Shown here piece after piece: positions 8,801-16,131 of a DNA stretch of 64,000 bases. Made by a program: the position numbers and the translations under genes. Source of the DNA: Peptostreptococcaceae bacterium VA2 (GTDB lineage: Bacteria; Bacillota; Clostridia; Peptostreptococcales; Peptostreptococcaceae); NCBI GenBank assembly GCA_000686145.1, contig JMMB01000004.1, positions 1 through 64,000 on the forward strand. Direction: 5' to 3'. The first letter of the stretch is position 1. Each line of letters begins with the position of its first letter. The notes below the pieces were generated by a model. It had not been told where the DNA came from. It saw only the letters and a program-made list of their open reading frames with translations, and searched no databases.

Positions 8801-11052
8801 TAGATATCTTTATGTGTGTTTAATAAAGAAGTTATTTCACCGAAATAATATATATTTAAAACATGAAGAGCTCTTGTAAAACAAGTGTAAAGGAGTAACC
8901 TTTCATCCTCACTGTTATAATTTTTATTACTTGCATCATATATAAAAACTACGTCAAATTCAAGACCTTTAGCTAGGTATGAAGGTATTACTAACACACC
9001 ATTTGTATAATCGTCATCATCTTTTTCTATAGACACTACATCGATATCATTTGCTTTTAACAAGTTATATATATATCTAGTTTCACGTGCTGTTTTTGTA
9101 ATGATACCAATAGATTTATAATTCTTTTGCTTGTAAGATTTTATATCTTCAATAAGTTTTTTATTCATAGAATTTTCATCATTAAAACCAATAACACTAG
9201 GCTCATCACCATGTCTTTCAACATACTCGTCGCTTATATTTTCGGTAAGAAGATTTCTTGAAAACTTAGTAATTTCCATTGTTGAACGATAACTCTTTGT
9301 TAGGTTTATTATGCAAGTATCATTCTTTGATATATTATAAATATTGTTGTAATTTCCAACATTCATAAATGGATTAATTGATTGATTTATATCTCCTAAT
9401 ATAGTCATATTGGCAGATTTAAAAAGTTGATAAAATATTTCATATTGTAGTGGAGTATAGTCTTGTGCCTCATCTATAATTACATATTTAATTTGTGATG
9501 TATTTGGAATATCTCCAAGTGCCCCTTTTAAGTATAAAAGTGCAACTTGATCTTCATAATAAAGTCTCTTTCCATTTAAATTATCTATTGTGTAAGTCTT
9601 TATATGATTTATAAAATCATTATCATATTCAATATTTATTTTATTTGAAAATTTATTTAAATTCTTAAATAGATTTCTATAAATAGCAATTAAGTTAAAT
9701 TCTGTCATTTGCGAAATTTTAGCATAGACATGTTTTAAATTTTCATTTACAATTAGTGTGCTTTTTTCTATCATTTCTTCTTTGTCTATAAAATCTCCAG
9801 ATTCATCAAGTTCTTGATATATTTCATCAATCCAAGCTTTTTCATATGGTTCAATAAGAAATATAATTCTTGATTTTAATTTTTTCAATCTTCTTTTAAC
9901 TGGTAAGTTTGAATAATCATTAAAAAATAGCTTTTGTATATCTTTTGATGAAATTATTAATTTACCTCTTACAACAATATCTTCAAAACCTCTATCCATT
10001 GTTTCTAAGTGATTTACATATTGTTTTAAAATGTTCATAAACTCTAATGATGTCTTAAACTTTATATTTTTAATTCTATGTTGATAGGCTAATTTTTCAC
10101 TAGAATTAAGTATGTATTCCATCATTTCTGAAGTGGTCTCTTTCTTAAATTCATTACTTATCTCTTTATGCATATAGTCCTTAAACGTTGTTTGATACAT
10201 ATTGTCTTCACCCAGTTGAGGCAATACATTTGAGATATAATCATTAAAAATATTATTTGGAGAAAATATTATTATATTTTGGGGTTTTATTGTATATTTG
10301 TGTCTATATAGTAAATATGCAATTCTATGAAGTGCTACAGAAGTTTTTCCACTTCCGGCAGCTCCTTGAACAATTAGGTTTTTATAATTTTCATTACGAA
10401 TTACTTGATTTTGCTCTTTTTGAATAGTTGTAACTATACCTTTCATTTTATCATCAGAGTTTTTACTCAAAAGTTCTTGTAATATTTCATCATCAATACT
10501 TAGATTACTGTCAAACATATACTCAATTTTTCCGTTGTTGATTTTGTACTGTCTTTTGCTAGTGATTTCTCCAGAGATTACCCCTTCTGGACATTCATAG
10601 CTTGCTTGTCCTGTTTCATAGTCATAAAACATACTTGAAATAGGTGCTCTCCAGTCATATACAAGAAAATCATAATCTTCATCAATAAGATTTGATAATC
10701 CAATATAACATTTTTCAGTAACGGATTCACTTTCTTCAACAAAGTCAATTCGACCGAAATAAGGAGATACAAGCATTTTCTCATACTTTGTTTCAAGTTT
10801 TTTGGTAAATTCATGGCTTCTTTTTTGATTTCTCATGATATCCATAAATGATACGAAATCTGAAAGTTGATCTAATCCATTTTCTATAGAAACAGACCCT
10901 AAGTCATTCCATAGTTCTCTTTGTGTTTCTATAGCATCTTTTTTTAACTTATCTTTAGCATCACGTTTTTCATCAAGTTGTCTTTTGGCCTCTTTAAGAA
11001 CTTTTTGCAACCATTCATTTTCGAGATTCCATTCATAATTGTTTAGACTCAT
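8800..11052 (-). CDS. helD: HelD-like UvrD/Rep-family ATPase, RNA polymerase recycling factor
   Basis: 750 residues, close to HelD length. It has an N-terminal coiled-coil region (about 10-95), the family motif VYDWRAPISSMFYD near 131-144, and Walker A GAAGSGKTS at about 230-238. Walker B is VIIDEAQDYT, with later motifs LTKSYRST and YLAKGLEFDVVF. HelD inserts its coiled coil into the RNA polymerase channels and removes polymerase from DNA; in some bacteria relatives protect against rifamycins. It stands alone with its own GGAGGATATG ribosome site, outside any DNA-repair operon. Its presence on this element may be an accessory copy; I cannot see a chromosomal one. Confidence 0.85.
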   Translation of the reverse strand: MSLNNYEWNLENEWLQKVLKEAKRQLDEKRDAKDKLKKDAIETQRELWNDLGSVSIENGLDQLSDFVSFMDIMRNQKRSHEFTKKLETKYEKMLVSPYFGRIDFVEESESVTEKCYIGLSNLIDEDYDFLVYDWRAPISSMFYDYETGQASYECPEGVISGEITSKRQYKINNGKIEYMFDSNLSIDDEILQELLSKNSDDKMKGIVTTIQKEQNQVIRNENYKNLIVQGAAGSGKTSVALHRIAYLLYRHKYTIKPQNIIIFSPNNIFNDYISNVLPQLGEDNMYQTTFKDYMHKEISNEFKKETTSEMMEYILNSSEKLAYQHRIKNIKFKTSLEFMNILKQYVNHLETMDRGFEDIVVRGKLIISSKDIQKLFFNDYSNLPVKRRLKKLKSRIIFLIEPYEKAWIDEIYQELDESGDFIDKEEMIEKSTLIVNENLKHVYAKISQMTEFNLIAIYRNLFKNLNKFSNKINIEYDNDFINHIKTYTIDNLNGKRLYYEDQVALLYLKGALGDIPNTSQIKYVIIDEAQDYTPLQYEIFYQLFKSANMTILGDINQSINPFMNVGNYNNIYNISKNDTCIINLTKSYRSTMEITKFSRNLLTENISDEYVERHGDEPSVIGFNDENSMNKKLIEDIKSYKQKNYKSIGIITKTARETRYIYNLLKANDIDVVSIEKDDDDYTNGVLVIPSYLAKGLEFDVVFIYDASNKNYNSEDERLLLYTCFTRALHVLNIYYFGEITSLLNTHKDI

Positions 11053-11250
11053 CGCATATCCTCCTTTATTATATAAATTAACTTATTTAATCTGCCCTAT
11101 CAATTATATAGAAATAGAGATATATTAATAGTCTAAAAAAAAATTATTATTTGTGGTATAATTACAGTGGGAGATAAATAAGACGTTCTCTGACCATTAA
11201 AACTTAGATTAGACTATTCTTTAAAGCACCTAGCTTAATAGGTAGTTGAA

Positions 11251-11432
11251 CTACTTAAGTATTTTATCTTTTAAAATATCCCAATCTTTTTTTAATAAAT
11301 CCATATACATTGCATCTGTAAATTTTCCACATCTGCCATCAAAGTAAGCATCTCTAATTATTCCAATTTTTCTAAATCCTAATTTTTCATATAACTGTTG
11401 AGCTCTGTTATTGTCTATCATACACTGTTCTT
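11251..11432 (-). pseudogene. C-terminal fragment of a GNAT acetyltransferase
   Basis: The minus strand is open from about 11432 to a TAG at 11251-11253. It encodes NNRAQQLYEKLGFRKIGIIR...DAMYMDLLKKDW, the classic last helix and strand of GNAT N-acetyltransferases (N.RA..LYEK.GF). The acetyl-CoA-binding half is absent and the open frame begins abruptly in AT-rich DNA, so the gene is cut at its 5' end. It lies within the 727-base gap 11053-11779, which otherwise holds the short dyads listed separately. Confidence 0.7.
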
Positions 11433-11599
11433 AAAAAATACATTTAAATATTTTTATAAGATTTATAGCTGAAAAAGAATCAAATAGCGCTATTTCTTTA
11501 AATATATTTATTTATATTCTAGAATAGGTGCATTGATTGTTTATATAGCTTTTAAGAAAGTATTTCATCAAAAGAATTAGATTTATTTAAAATACCTAA

Positions 11600-11619
11600 A
11601 TGTCACGCAAACAGGACAT
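11600..11619 (-). repeat. 20-bp dyad, site A (candidate recombination site)
   Basis: ATGTCACGCAAACAGGACAT: 5-bp inverted arms ATGTC/GACAT around an asymmetric 10-bp centre. It matches the site at 31350-31369 in 19 of 20 positions and in the same direction. I mark this orientation as minus because its arms are those of sites D and F read on the other strand. Confidence 0.6.
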
Positions 11620-11644
11620 TGAAAAACTAGTAAATGCGTACGTA

Positions 11645-11664
11645 ATGTCCCGTAAATGTGACAT
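11645..11664 (+). repeat. 20-bp dyad, site B
   Basis: ATGTCCCGTAAATGTGACAT has the same arms as sites D and F (ATGTCC...GTGACAT) with a diverged centre. It lies 25 bases after site A and in the opposite orientation. A third, weaker half-matching copy (TTGTCACGCTTGCGGGAAAA) follows at 11689-11708. Confidence 0.55.
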
Positions 11665-11779
11665 CATTGTTTATGATTAACCCTTAATTTGTCACGCTTG
11701 CGGGAAAATAAAAATGAATTTATTTTGTTTTGTAGAATATATAAAGCATATAAGGTTTAAGGGGGCGAGATTTAAAGTA

Positions 11780-11947
11780 ATGAAAAATAAATTTACATTT
11801 ATAGTTGTAGGGCTATTAATTTCTATGGGACTATTTTTTATAATTTTTGATGTATTAAAATTTGATAAAATAAGTGGTTATATTATCTCGGGATTAGTAT
11901 ATGGTTTGATTTTAAATATTTTATATAAAAAAATCAAATCTAAATAA
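11780..11947 (+). CDS. small two-helix membrane protein
   Basis: From the ATG at 11780 the product is about 55 residues: a short basic start (MKNKF), a hydrophobic helix (about 6-24), a short polar turn containing KFDKIS, a second helix and a basic end (KKIKSK). A frame extending upstream to 11714 exists, but the first residues there look non-coding and AAGGGGG sits 14 bases before 11780. No family is recognised. Just downstream (11948-12090) another frame is open for about 48 codons without a start, suggesting decayed coding DNA. Confidence 0.45.
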   Translation: MKNKFTFIVVGLLISMGLFFIIFDVLKFDKISGYIISGLVYGLILNILYKKIKSK

Positions 11948-12147
11948 AGGAAATACAAAATCAAATCCTTATTTGACTAGTCATATCAAGAAGTTTGGAG
12001 AGTATGCTATAGATTTAGAAGGTGATATTGAGCCAATAAACAATATAAATATAGTGCTATTGGCAAAATTTAGAGTTGAAATAAGAAGATAATAGATAGT
12101 TATACGTGGATTTTAAGTATTAAAAGACAAAAGTAAAAGTGGAATTT

Positions 12148-12578
12148 ATGAGAATTAAATTATTATGTGGGGTATTAGGATTATCTACGCTATTAATGTC
12201 AGGTTGTGCTTCAACCAAAATAACTGATATAAGTGTATTAGTAACAATAGATTTACATGGGGTAAAGCATATGCGTTTAAAACAGGTACTCCTAGAGATA
12301 AAATTTATTATACTGTGGGATGCAAGTTTAAAAATATAACTGAAACTGAAAGTGATGATATGATGCAGATTGTATTTATGGATGGAAAAAAGGTTGCTTG
12401 TTACTTGTATGGTTATGAAGAACAAATGGGGTATAGTATTGACTTTGATAAATCAGAATATAAAGATAACATGGTCACTATTATTAATAAATAAAATGAT
12501 AAATTTAAAGTTGAAAAAGGTAAAAAAAGTCCTATAAATCAAATACCTTTTGTTAAATTAAATCATGTATCTAAATAA
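12148..12578 (+). pseudogene. small lipoprotein gene broken by a frameshift and a stop
   Basis: The start (MRIKLLCGVLGLSTLLMSGC) is a full lipoprotein signal with a lipobox ending at Cys20. The frame is lost near 12250. The +1 frame then continues as TWGKAYAFKTGTPRDKIYY...ITETESDDMMQ...EYKDNMVTIINK. A TAA at 12493-12495 interrupts it, after which NDKFKVEKGKK...VKLNHVSK runs to the stop at 12576-12578. Two lesions mean it is no longer a gene. The second copy of its C-terminus at 371-493 lacks the internal stop. The original product would be a surface lipoprotein of about 140 residues of unknown role. Confidence 0.75.
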
Positions 12579-12632
12579 CAGTTTTTAATAAAGATTGAAT
12601 GTATATTAATTAAAAAAATTAGAATTTTTATT

Positions 12633-12700
12633 AATATATTCACAATAATTATAACTATTATTAGTTAAATATATATAGTTATAATTATTGTGAATATATT
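12633..12700. repeat. 25-bp perfect inverted repeat
   Basis: Bases 12633-12657 (starting AATATATTCACAATAATT) are the exact reverse complement of 12676-12700, with an 18-base spacer. It lies in AT-rich DNA between the broken lipoprotein gene and a small minus-strand gene. It is too long and precise for chance even at this base composition. There is no T-tract. TTCACAAT motifs recur at about 700 and 12835. Confidence 0.65.
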
Positions 12701-12915
12701 TGAACAACTTATGTTTTAAGACTAGATAAAGTTGTAAAAATTATAATATGAATTTAAAATAAATTATAAATAATTTATAATATAAATTATTTTAAAAATT
12801 AAATAAGATTCATTATATAAACTAAATATAATTCACAATGTGAATTTAAAATAACTTTATATTATCTTAATAAAAAAGTAGGTAATGATTTATATAAAAA
12901 TTGTTTATTTAATTT

Positions 12916-12970
12916 ATATAAAGATTTATAAAACAATTAGTTATTTAATTTATTTTATAAATCTTTATAT
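12916..12970 (-). terminator. long hairpin downstream of the 53-aa gene
   Basis: ATATAAAGATTTATAAAA (12916-12933) pairs exactly with 12953-12970. It lies just beyond the stop of the minus-strand gene at 12988. Its stem is all A/T, so a terminator or mRNA 3'-end role is plausible but weakly supported. Confidence 0.4.
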
Positions 12971-12987
12971 GCTTTATATGCTCTATA

Positions 12988-13149
12988 TTATTTTTTGTTT
13001 TTTTTATGCGATTTTAAAATTAATAAGAAAATAACTAAAGATATAGTAGATAGTATTTTTTGACATGGTGATTCCCCAGTTATTAATATAAACAAATTTA
13101 GAGTTAAAAACATATAGATACCACCAAGTTGAATTTTATCTATCTTCAT
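12988..13149 (-). CDS. 53-aa membrane peptide
   Basis: The start ATG has an excellent AAGGAGGTG ribosome site 5 bases upstream. The product starts MKIDKIQLGGIYMF, has a hydrophobic helix (about 8-25), a short polar loop with ESPCQK, a second helix (about 31-46) and a basic tail KSHKKNKK. No family is recognised. Such peptides on mobile elements are often toxins, holin-like or small transporter accessories; none of these can be chosen here. Confidence 0.55.
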   Translation of the reverse strand: MKIDKIQLGGIYMFLTLNLFILITGESPCQKILSTISLVIFLLILKSHKKNKK

Positions 13150-13632
13150 AATTTCACCTCCTTGTTTATTTAGAAATTATAAAATTTAGAACTTCTATTA
13201 ATAGAAGTAGTTTTGATCAGAAGTACATAACTATGATTTTTAGAGTTCCTTTTTATGTTTTATATTATCATAAGCTGTTTTAGAATTATATGAAAATGGA
13301 TTAAAATGAGGTTTTTAGGGATTGGAAAGCATTTTTAATAATAGTTTTAGAATTATGAAGTAAAGTTTTACTGTATAAAAAATATCCCATAAACGTGAAA
13401 TTCTTGTTTGTTTTTAAATGAAAGTATTTTACTTTATAAGTAAGAGTAATTTAGTTCATATAAATATGTAAATATAAAGTACACTTTAATTTTACAATGA
13501 GAAATATAATATAAAATGTAAAATTAGATTTATATTTTATATTATTTTACAAAATGTAAACCAAGTCTAGACTTTATTTTTAAGATTTTGTATTATATAA
13601 CGTATAAGTTAAAGTACAGGAGGTAATTATTT

Positions 13633-14190
13633 GTGATAGTCGGATATGTAAGAGTGAGTACCGTTGAACAAAATGAAAGTAGACAGTTAGTAACAATGGA
13701 GCGATACAATGTAGAAAAATTATTTCAAGAGAAAGTAAGTGCAAAAGATATAAATAGAGAAGAATTAAATAAGATGTTAGATTTTGTACGAGAAGGAGAT
13801 AGTATAGTAATACATGACTTTAGTAGATTAGCAAGAAGTACAAAAGATTTATTACATATAATGGAGCTATTAGAATCAAAAGGTGTAAATTTAATAAGTA
13901 CAAAAGAAAATATAGATTCATCTACACCAACAGGCAAATTAATGTTAACTATGATAGGTGCTATAAACGAATTTGAAAGAACTAATATGCTTGAAAGACA
14001 AAGAGAGGGCATAGCAATAGCTAAAGCAGCGGGAAAATACAAAGGTCGTAAAGAAATAAAGTTAGAGAACTTTGAGGATTATTATAATAAATATCTAAGA
14101 AGAGAGTTTAATAAAAGTCAATTAGCTAAGGAACTTGGTGTGAGTAGACCAACATTAAATAAGTTAGTAAAAGAACATCAAAGTAAATAA
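13633..14190 (+). CDS. serine recombinase (resolvase/invertase family)
   Basis: 185 residues, the usual size of small resolvases. The catalytic domain starts MIVGYVRVST with nucleophile Ser9 and contains DFSRLARS and the family block GKLMLTMIGAINEFER. The C-terminal helix-turn-helix is FNKSQLAKELGVSRPTLNKLV (about 158-178). The start is GTG with AGGAGG 8 bases before it. On plasmids such enzymes resolve multimers or cointegrates. The AT-rich region upstream (13380-13620) holds TGTAAAAT/ATTTTACA inverted repeats that could be its site. No transposase is nearby. Confidence 0.9.
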   Translation: MIVGYVRVSTVEQNESRQLVTMERYNVEKLFQEKVSAKDINREELNKMLDFVREGDSIVIHDFSRLARSTKDLLHIMELLESKGVNLISTKENIDSSTPTGKLMLTMIGAINEFERTNMLERQREGIAIAKAAGKYKGRKEIKLENFEDYYNKYLRREFNKSQLAKELGVSRPTLNKLVKEHQSK

Positions 14191-14355
14191 ATTGACTAAT
14201 TTATTATAAAATTTTTTTTTTATATAAAATATATTTTATAATATAGACATATATTCACATGCACAGTATACTGTATACATAGACAACAATAAATGACATA
14301 AAACGATAAATCAATAGGAATTGACTCAATACAGACAATTAAGTAATAGACATAT

Positions 14356-14386
14356 AAAGAGGAGCTATGCTCAATGCTCCTCTTTA
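14356..14386 (+). terminator. hairpin 170 bases after the resolvase
   Basis: AAAGAGGAGC (14356-14365) pairs exactly with GCTCCTCTTT (14376-14385). The T-run is short, so it is a modest terminator or a processed 3' structure. Confidence 0.5.
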
Positions 14387-14462
14387 CCCTTGAAATTAAG
14401 TTAATTAAAATAGATACTATCCCCCCATAAAATAGTATTTAAAAAATCCCAATACCCCTTTA

Positions 14463-14498
14463 AAAAGACTGTAACGGAAACAGTCTTTTATTTTTTTG
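14463..14498. terminator. bidirectional intrinsic terminator
   Basis: AAAAGACTGT pairs with ACAGTCTTTT and is followed by ATTTTTTTG. The right side overlaps the stop of the 34-aa minus-strand gene, so it can end transcription from both directions. Confidence 0.75.
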
Positions 14499-14592
14499 TA
14501 AATAAATATAGACACCCTCCTATTATAGCTAAAGCTATTGCTCCATGAATTAAAATATTAAAAATAGACAATAACCCTTCTCTTATTCCCAT
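14488..14592 (-). CDS. 34-aa single-helix peptide, possible type I toxin
   Basis: ATG at 14592 is preceded by GTGGAGAAAAGTAT. The peptide begins MGIREGLLSIFNIL, continues as one hydrophobic helix (about 8-30) and ends LYLFTKK. A short polar start, one helix and a lysine tail are what the holin-like type I toxins of Firmicutes look like (TxpA/BsrG kind). They are kept silent by an antisense RNA. The 3' end runs into a terminator shared with the opposite strand, which fits an antisense arrangement, but no antisense promoter is clear. Confidence 0.45.
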   Translation of the reverse strand: MGIREGLLSIFNILIHGAIALAIIGGCLYLFTKK

Positions 14593-14746
14593 ATACTTTT
14601 CTCCACATTTAACATTATATATATTTAAATTATTCAATATTAATCTATATAAGGAAGTTGTACATATATATCGAAAAATCGAAATTTATATACTAATATA
14701 ATGATTTGTGTTAAAATTTAAATAAAGAAATCGAAAATTAAATAAC

Positions 14747-14839
14747 AAAAAAGCCAGGAGCGATTAAGTTTGGCGACTTACTCCTGACTTTTCCTATAGC
14801 ACTCTTGATAAGAGTGAACTCTTATAAAGAGATTTTTTA
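14747..14839 (+). ncRNA. possible small structured RNA with three hairpins
   Basis: Three hairpins follow one another: CCAGGAG with CTCCTGACTTTT (14754-14792), ACTCTT-GAT-AAGAGT (14801-14815), and CTCT/AGAG (14819-14831) followed by TTTTTT. A TAAAAT -10-like box lies about 35 bases upstream. No coding frame is present. It could be a free-standing small RNA, for example an antitoxin or copy-control RNA, or the 3' end of a longer leader. I do not recognise the family. Confidence 0.4.
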
Positions 14840-15031
14840 TATTGTTAGTATGTATTAATATTATCATAATAATTCAAACATATCAATAATTTTGATATAG
14901 AAAATAATATAAAATTTGATTTATACAAATTTTAACACCTTGATTCCTATTAAATGGTAATTTTTGTAAAATAATATGAGCAAACTCCTTATCTTTAGTA
15001 CTAAGTAACTAAAAGTAGAGGGGTATTTTTT

Positions 15032-15325
15032 ATGCAAATGACAGAGTTTTGTGATCATCTATACAATGACAGTACAGATGGCTATATACAAATACTAAAA
15101 TTAAATGATGAAAATAACATCGGGATTGATGAAAAGTATGATAGGAATAATGAAAGAAGAAGAAAGAGTAGACGAAATGAAAAAGGACTAACAAAAAAGC
15201 AACAGGAACTTTTAAGCCTGAAGCAACAGATACTACAACTAAAAGAAGAAGGGCTAAGTAATTGAGCGATTGGAAAGAAACTTAGTATAAGTGAGGGGAA
15301 AGTTAGAACCACATTAAAGAAATAA
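15032..15325 (+). pseudogene. primase-like replicon protein, shortened and interrupted by TGA
   Basis: The frame starts MQMTEFCDHLYNDSTDGY behind AGAGGGG. It has a very basic stretch (RRRKSRRNEKG), then a helix KQQILQLKEEGLSN. A TGA at 15263-15265 interrupts. The same frame continues as AIGKKLSISEGKVRTTLKK, which completes a helix-turn-helix (LSNxAIGKKLSISEGKVR). One base change (CGA or AGA to TGA) would explain the stop. Similar starts and ends occur at the two ends of plasmid/phage primase-like proteins, so an internal deletion is also likely. That family link is from memory and uncertain. Confidence 0.45.
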
Positions 15326-15417
15326 ATGAGTGCGTAAAAAAATGGCTCTTTATAAATATGTGGTTGTGCCTCTGTTCTTTTTCGTTTTGTATTGTTTCAA
15401 AGAATAGGGGGGATTTT

Positions 15418-16131
15418 ATGTATAAAATGGTTATATGTGAAGATGAAGTTAGGCAAAGGGATATTTTAAAAGACCTTTTATATAAATCTTTTGAAGATGT
15501 CTCTGATCAAATAGAGCTATTAGAATTTAGTTCAGGTGAAGAGTTATTAGCACAAGAACATTTAGAAGGTATTGATATTTTCTTTTTAGATATTCAAATG
15601 GATAAATTAACAGGTATGGATGTAGCTAAAAAAATTAGAGAAAAAAATGATACGTCTGAAATAATATTTATAACATCATTATTAGAGTACGTACAAGAAG
15701 GCTATAAAGTTAGAGCCTATAGATATTTATTAAAACCTATAAAATATGAAGATTTAAAAGAGAATGTCTTAAGTTGTGTATCTGATATTATAAAGAAAAG
15801 AGAAAATTTTATAATTATAGAGCACAAAGGCATTACAAATAAGATACCTGTTAACACTATTACATATATAGATATTATAAAACGAGATATAACAATACAT
15901 ACAACTCAAGGGGTATATCATACAATAAGCAGCTTATCTAAAATAGAAAAAGAACTTGAAAAATACAATTTTTTTAGATGCCATAAAAGCTATTTAATTA
16001 ATATTGGCTATATACAGTTTATATCTAAAAATTCAGTAACTGTGAATTGTGAAGAAATACCTGTTACTAAATATAAAATGAATAATCTAAAAACTAAGCT
16101 AACAAACACGCTAGGGGCGATAATATGTTAG
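15418..16131 (+). CDS. LytTR-family response regulator (AgrA/LytR type)
   Basis: 237 residues from the ATG at 15418, which has AGGGGGGA 5 bases upstream; the open frame reaches further 5' but without a better start. The receiver domain has E8-D9-E10, phosphorylation site Asp58 (FFLDIQMD) and the Lys in YLLKPIKYEDL. The LytTR DNA-binding domain covers about 137-237 (ITYIDIIKRDITIHT, FFRCHKSYLINI). It overlaps its kinase gene by 7 bases. LytTR regulators bind pairs of direct repeats about 21 bp apart, and such pairs lie at 17455-17485 and before each permease gene near 34.2, 36.9 and 39.7 kb. Confidence 0.9.
   Translation: MYKMVICEDEVRQRDILKDLLYKSFEDVSDQIELLEFSSGEELLAQEHLEGIDIFFLDIQMDKLTGMDVAKKIREKNDTSEIIFITSLLEYVQEGYKVRAYRYLLKPIKYEDLKENVLSCVSDIIKKRENFIIIEHKGITNKIPVNTITYIDIIKRDITIHTTQGVYHTISSLSKIEKELEKYNFFRCHKSYLINIGYIQFISKNSVTVNCEEIPVTKYKMNNLKTKLTNTLGAIIC

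Noticed and set aside
11600-11708. The ATGTC...GACAT dyads as binding sites of the serine resolvase at 13633
   Set aside because: Resolvase half-sites also often begin TGTC, but their full sites are about 28 bp with a 2-bp centre. These are 20 bp with a conserved 6-bp centre that inverts relative to the arms.
11948-12090. An open stretch reading NPYLTSHIKKFGEYAIDLEG and on to VLLAKFRVEIRR
   Set aside because: About 48 codons with no start codon or ribosome site and no recognised family; it may be a remnant but is too weak to list.
14262-14300. CAGTATACTGTATAC-type short palindromes after the resolvase as a recombination core
   Set aside because: Only a short self-complementary run in AT-rich DNA; no second copy was seen.
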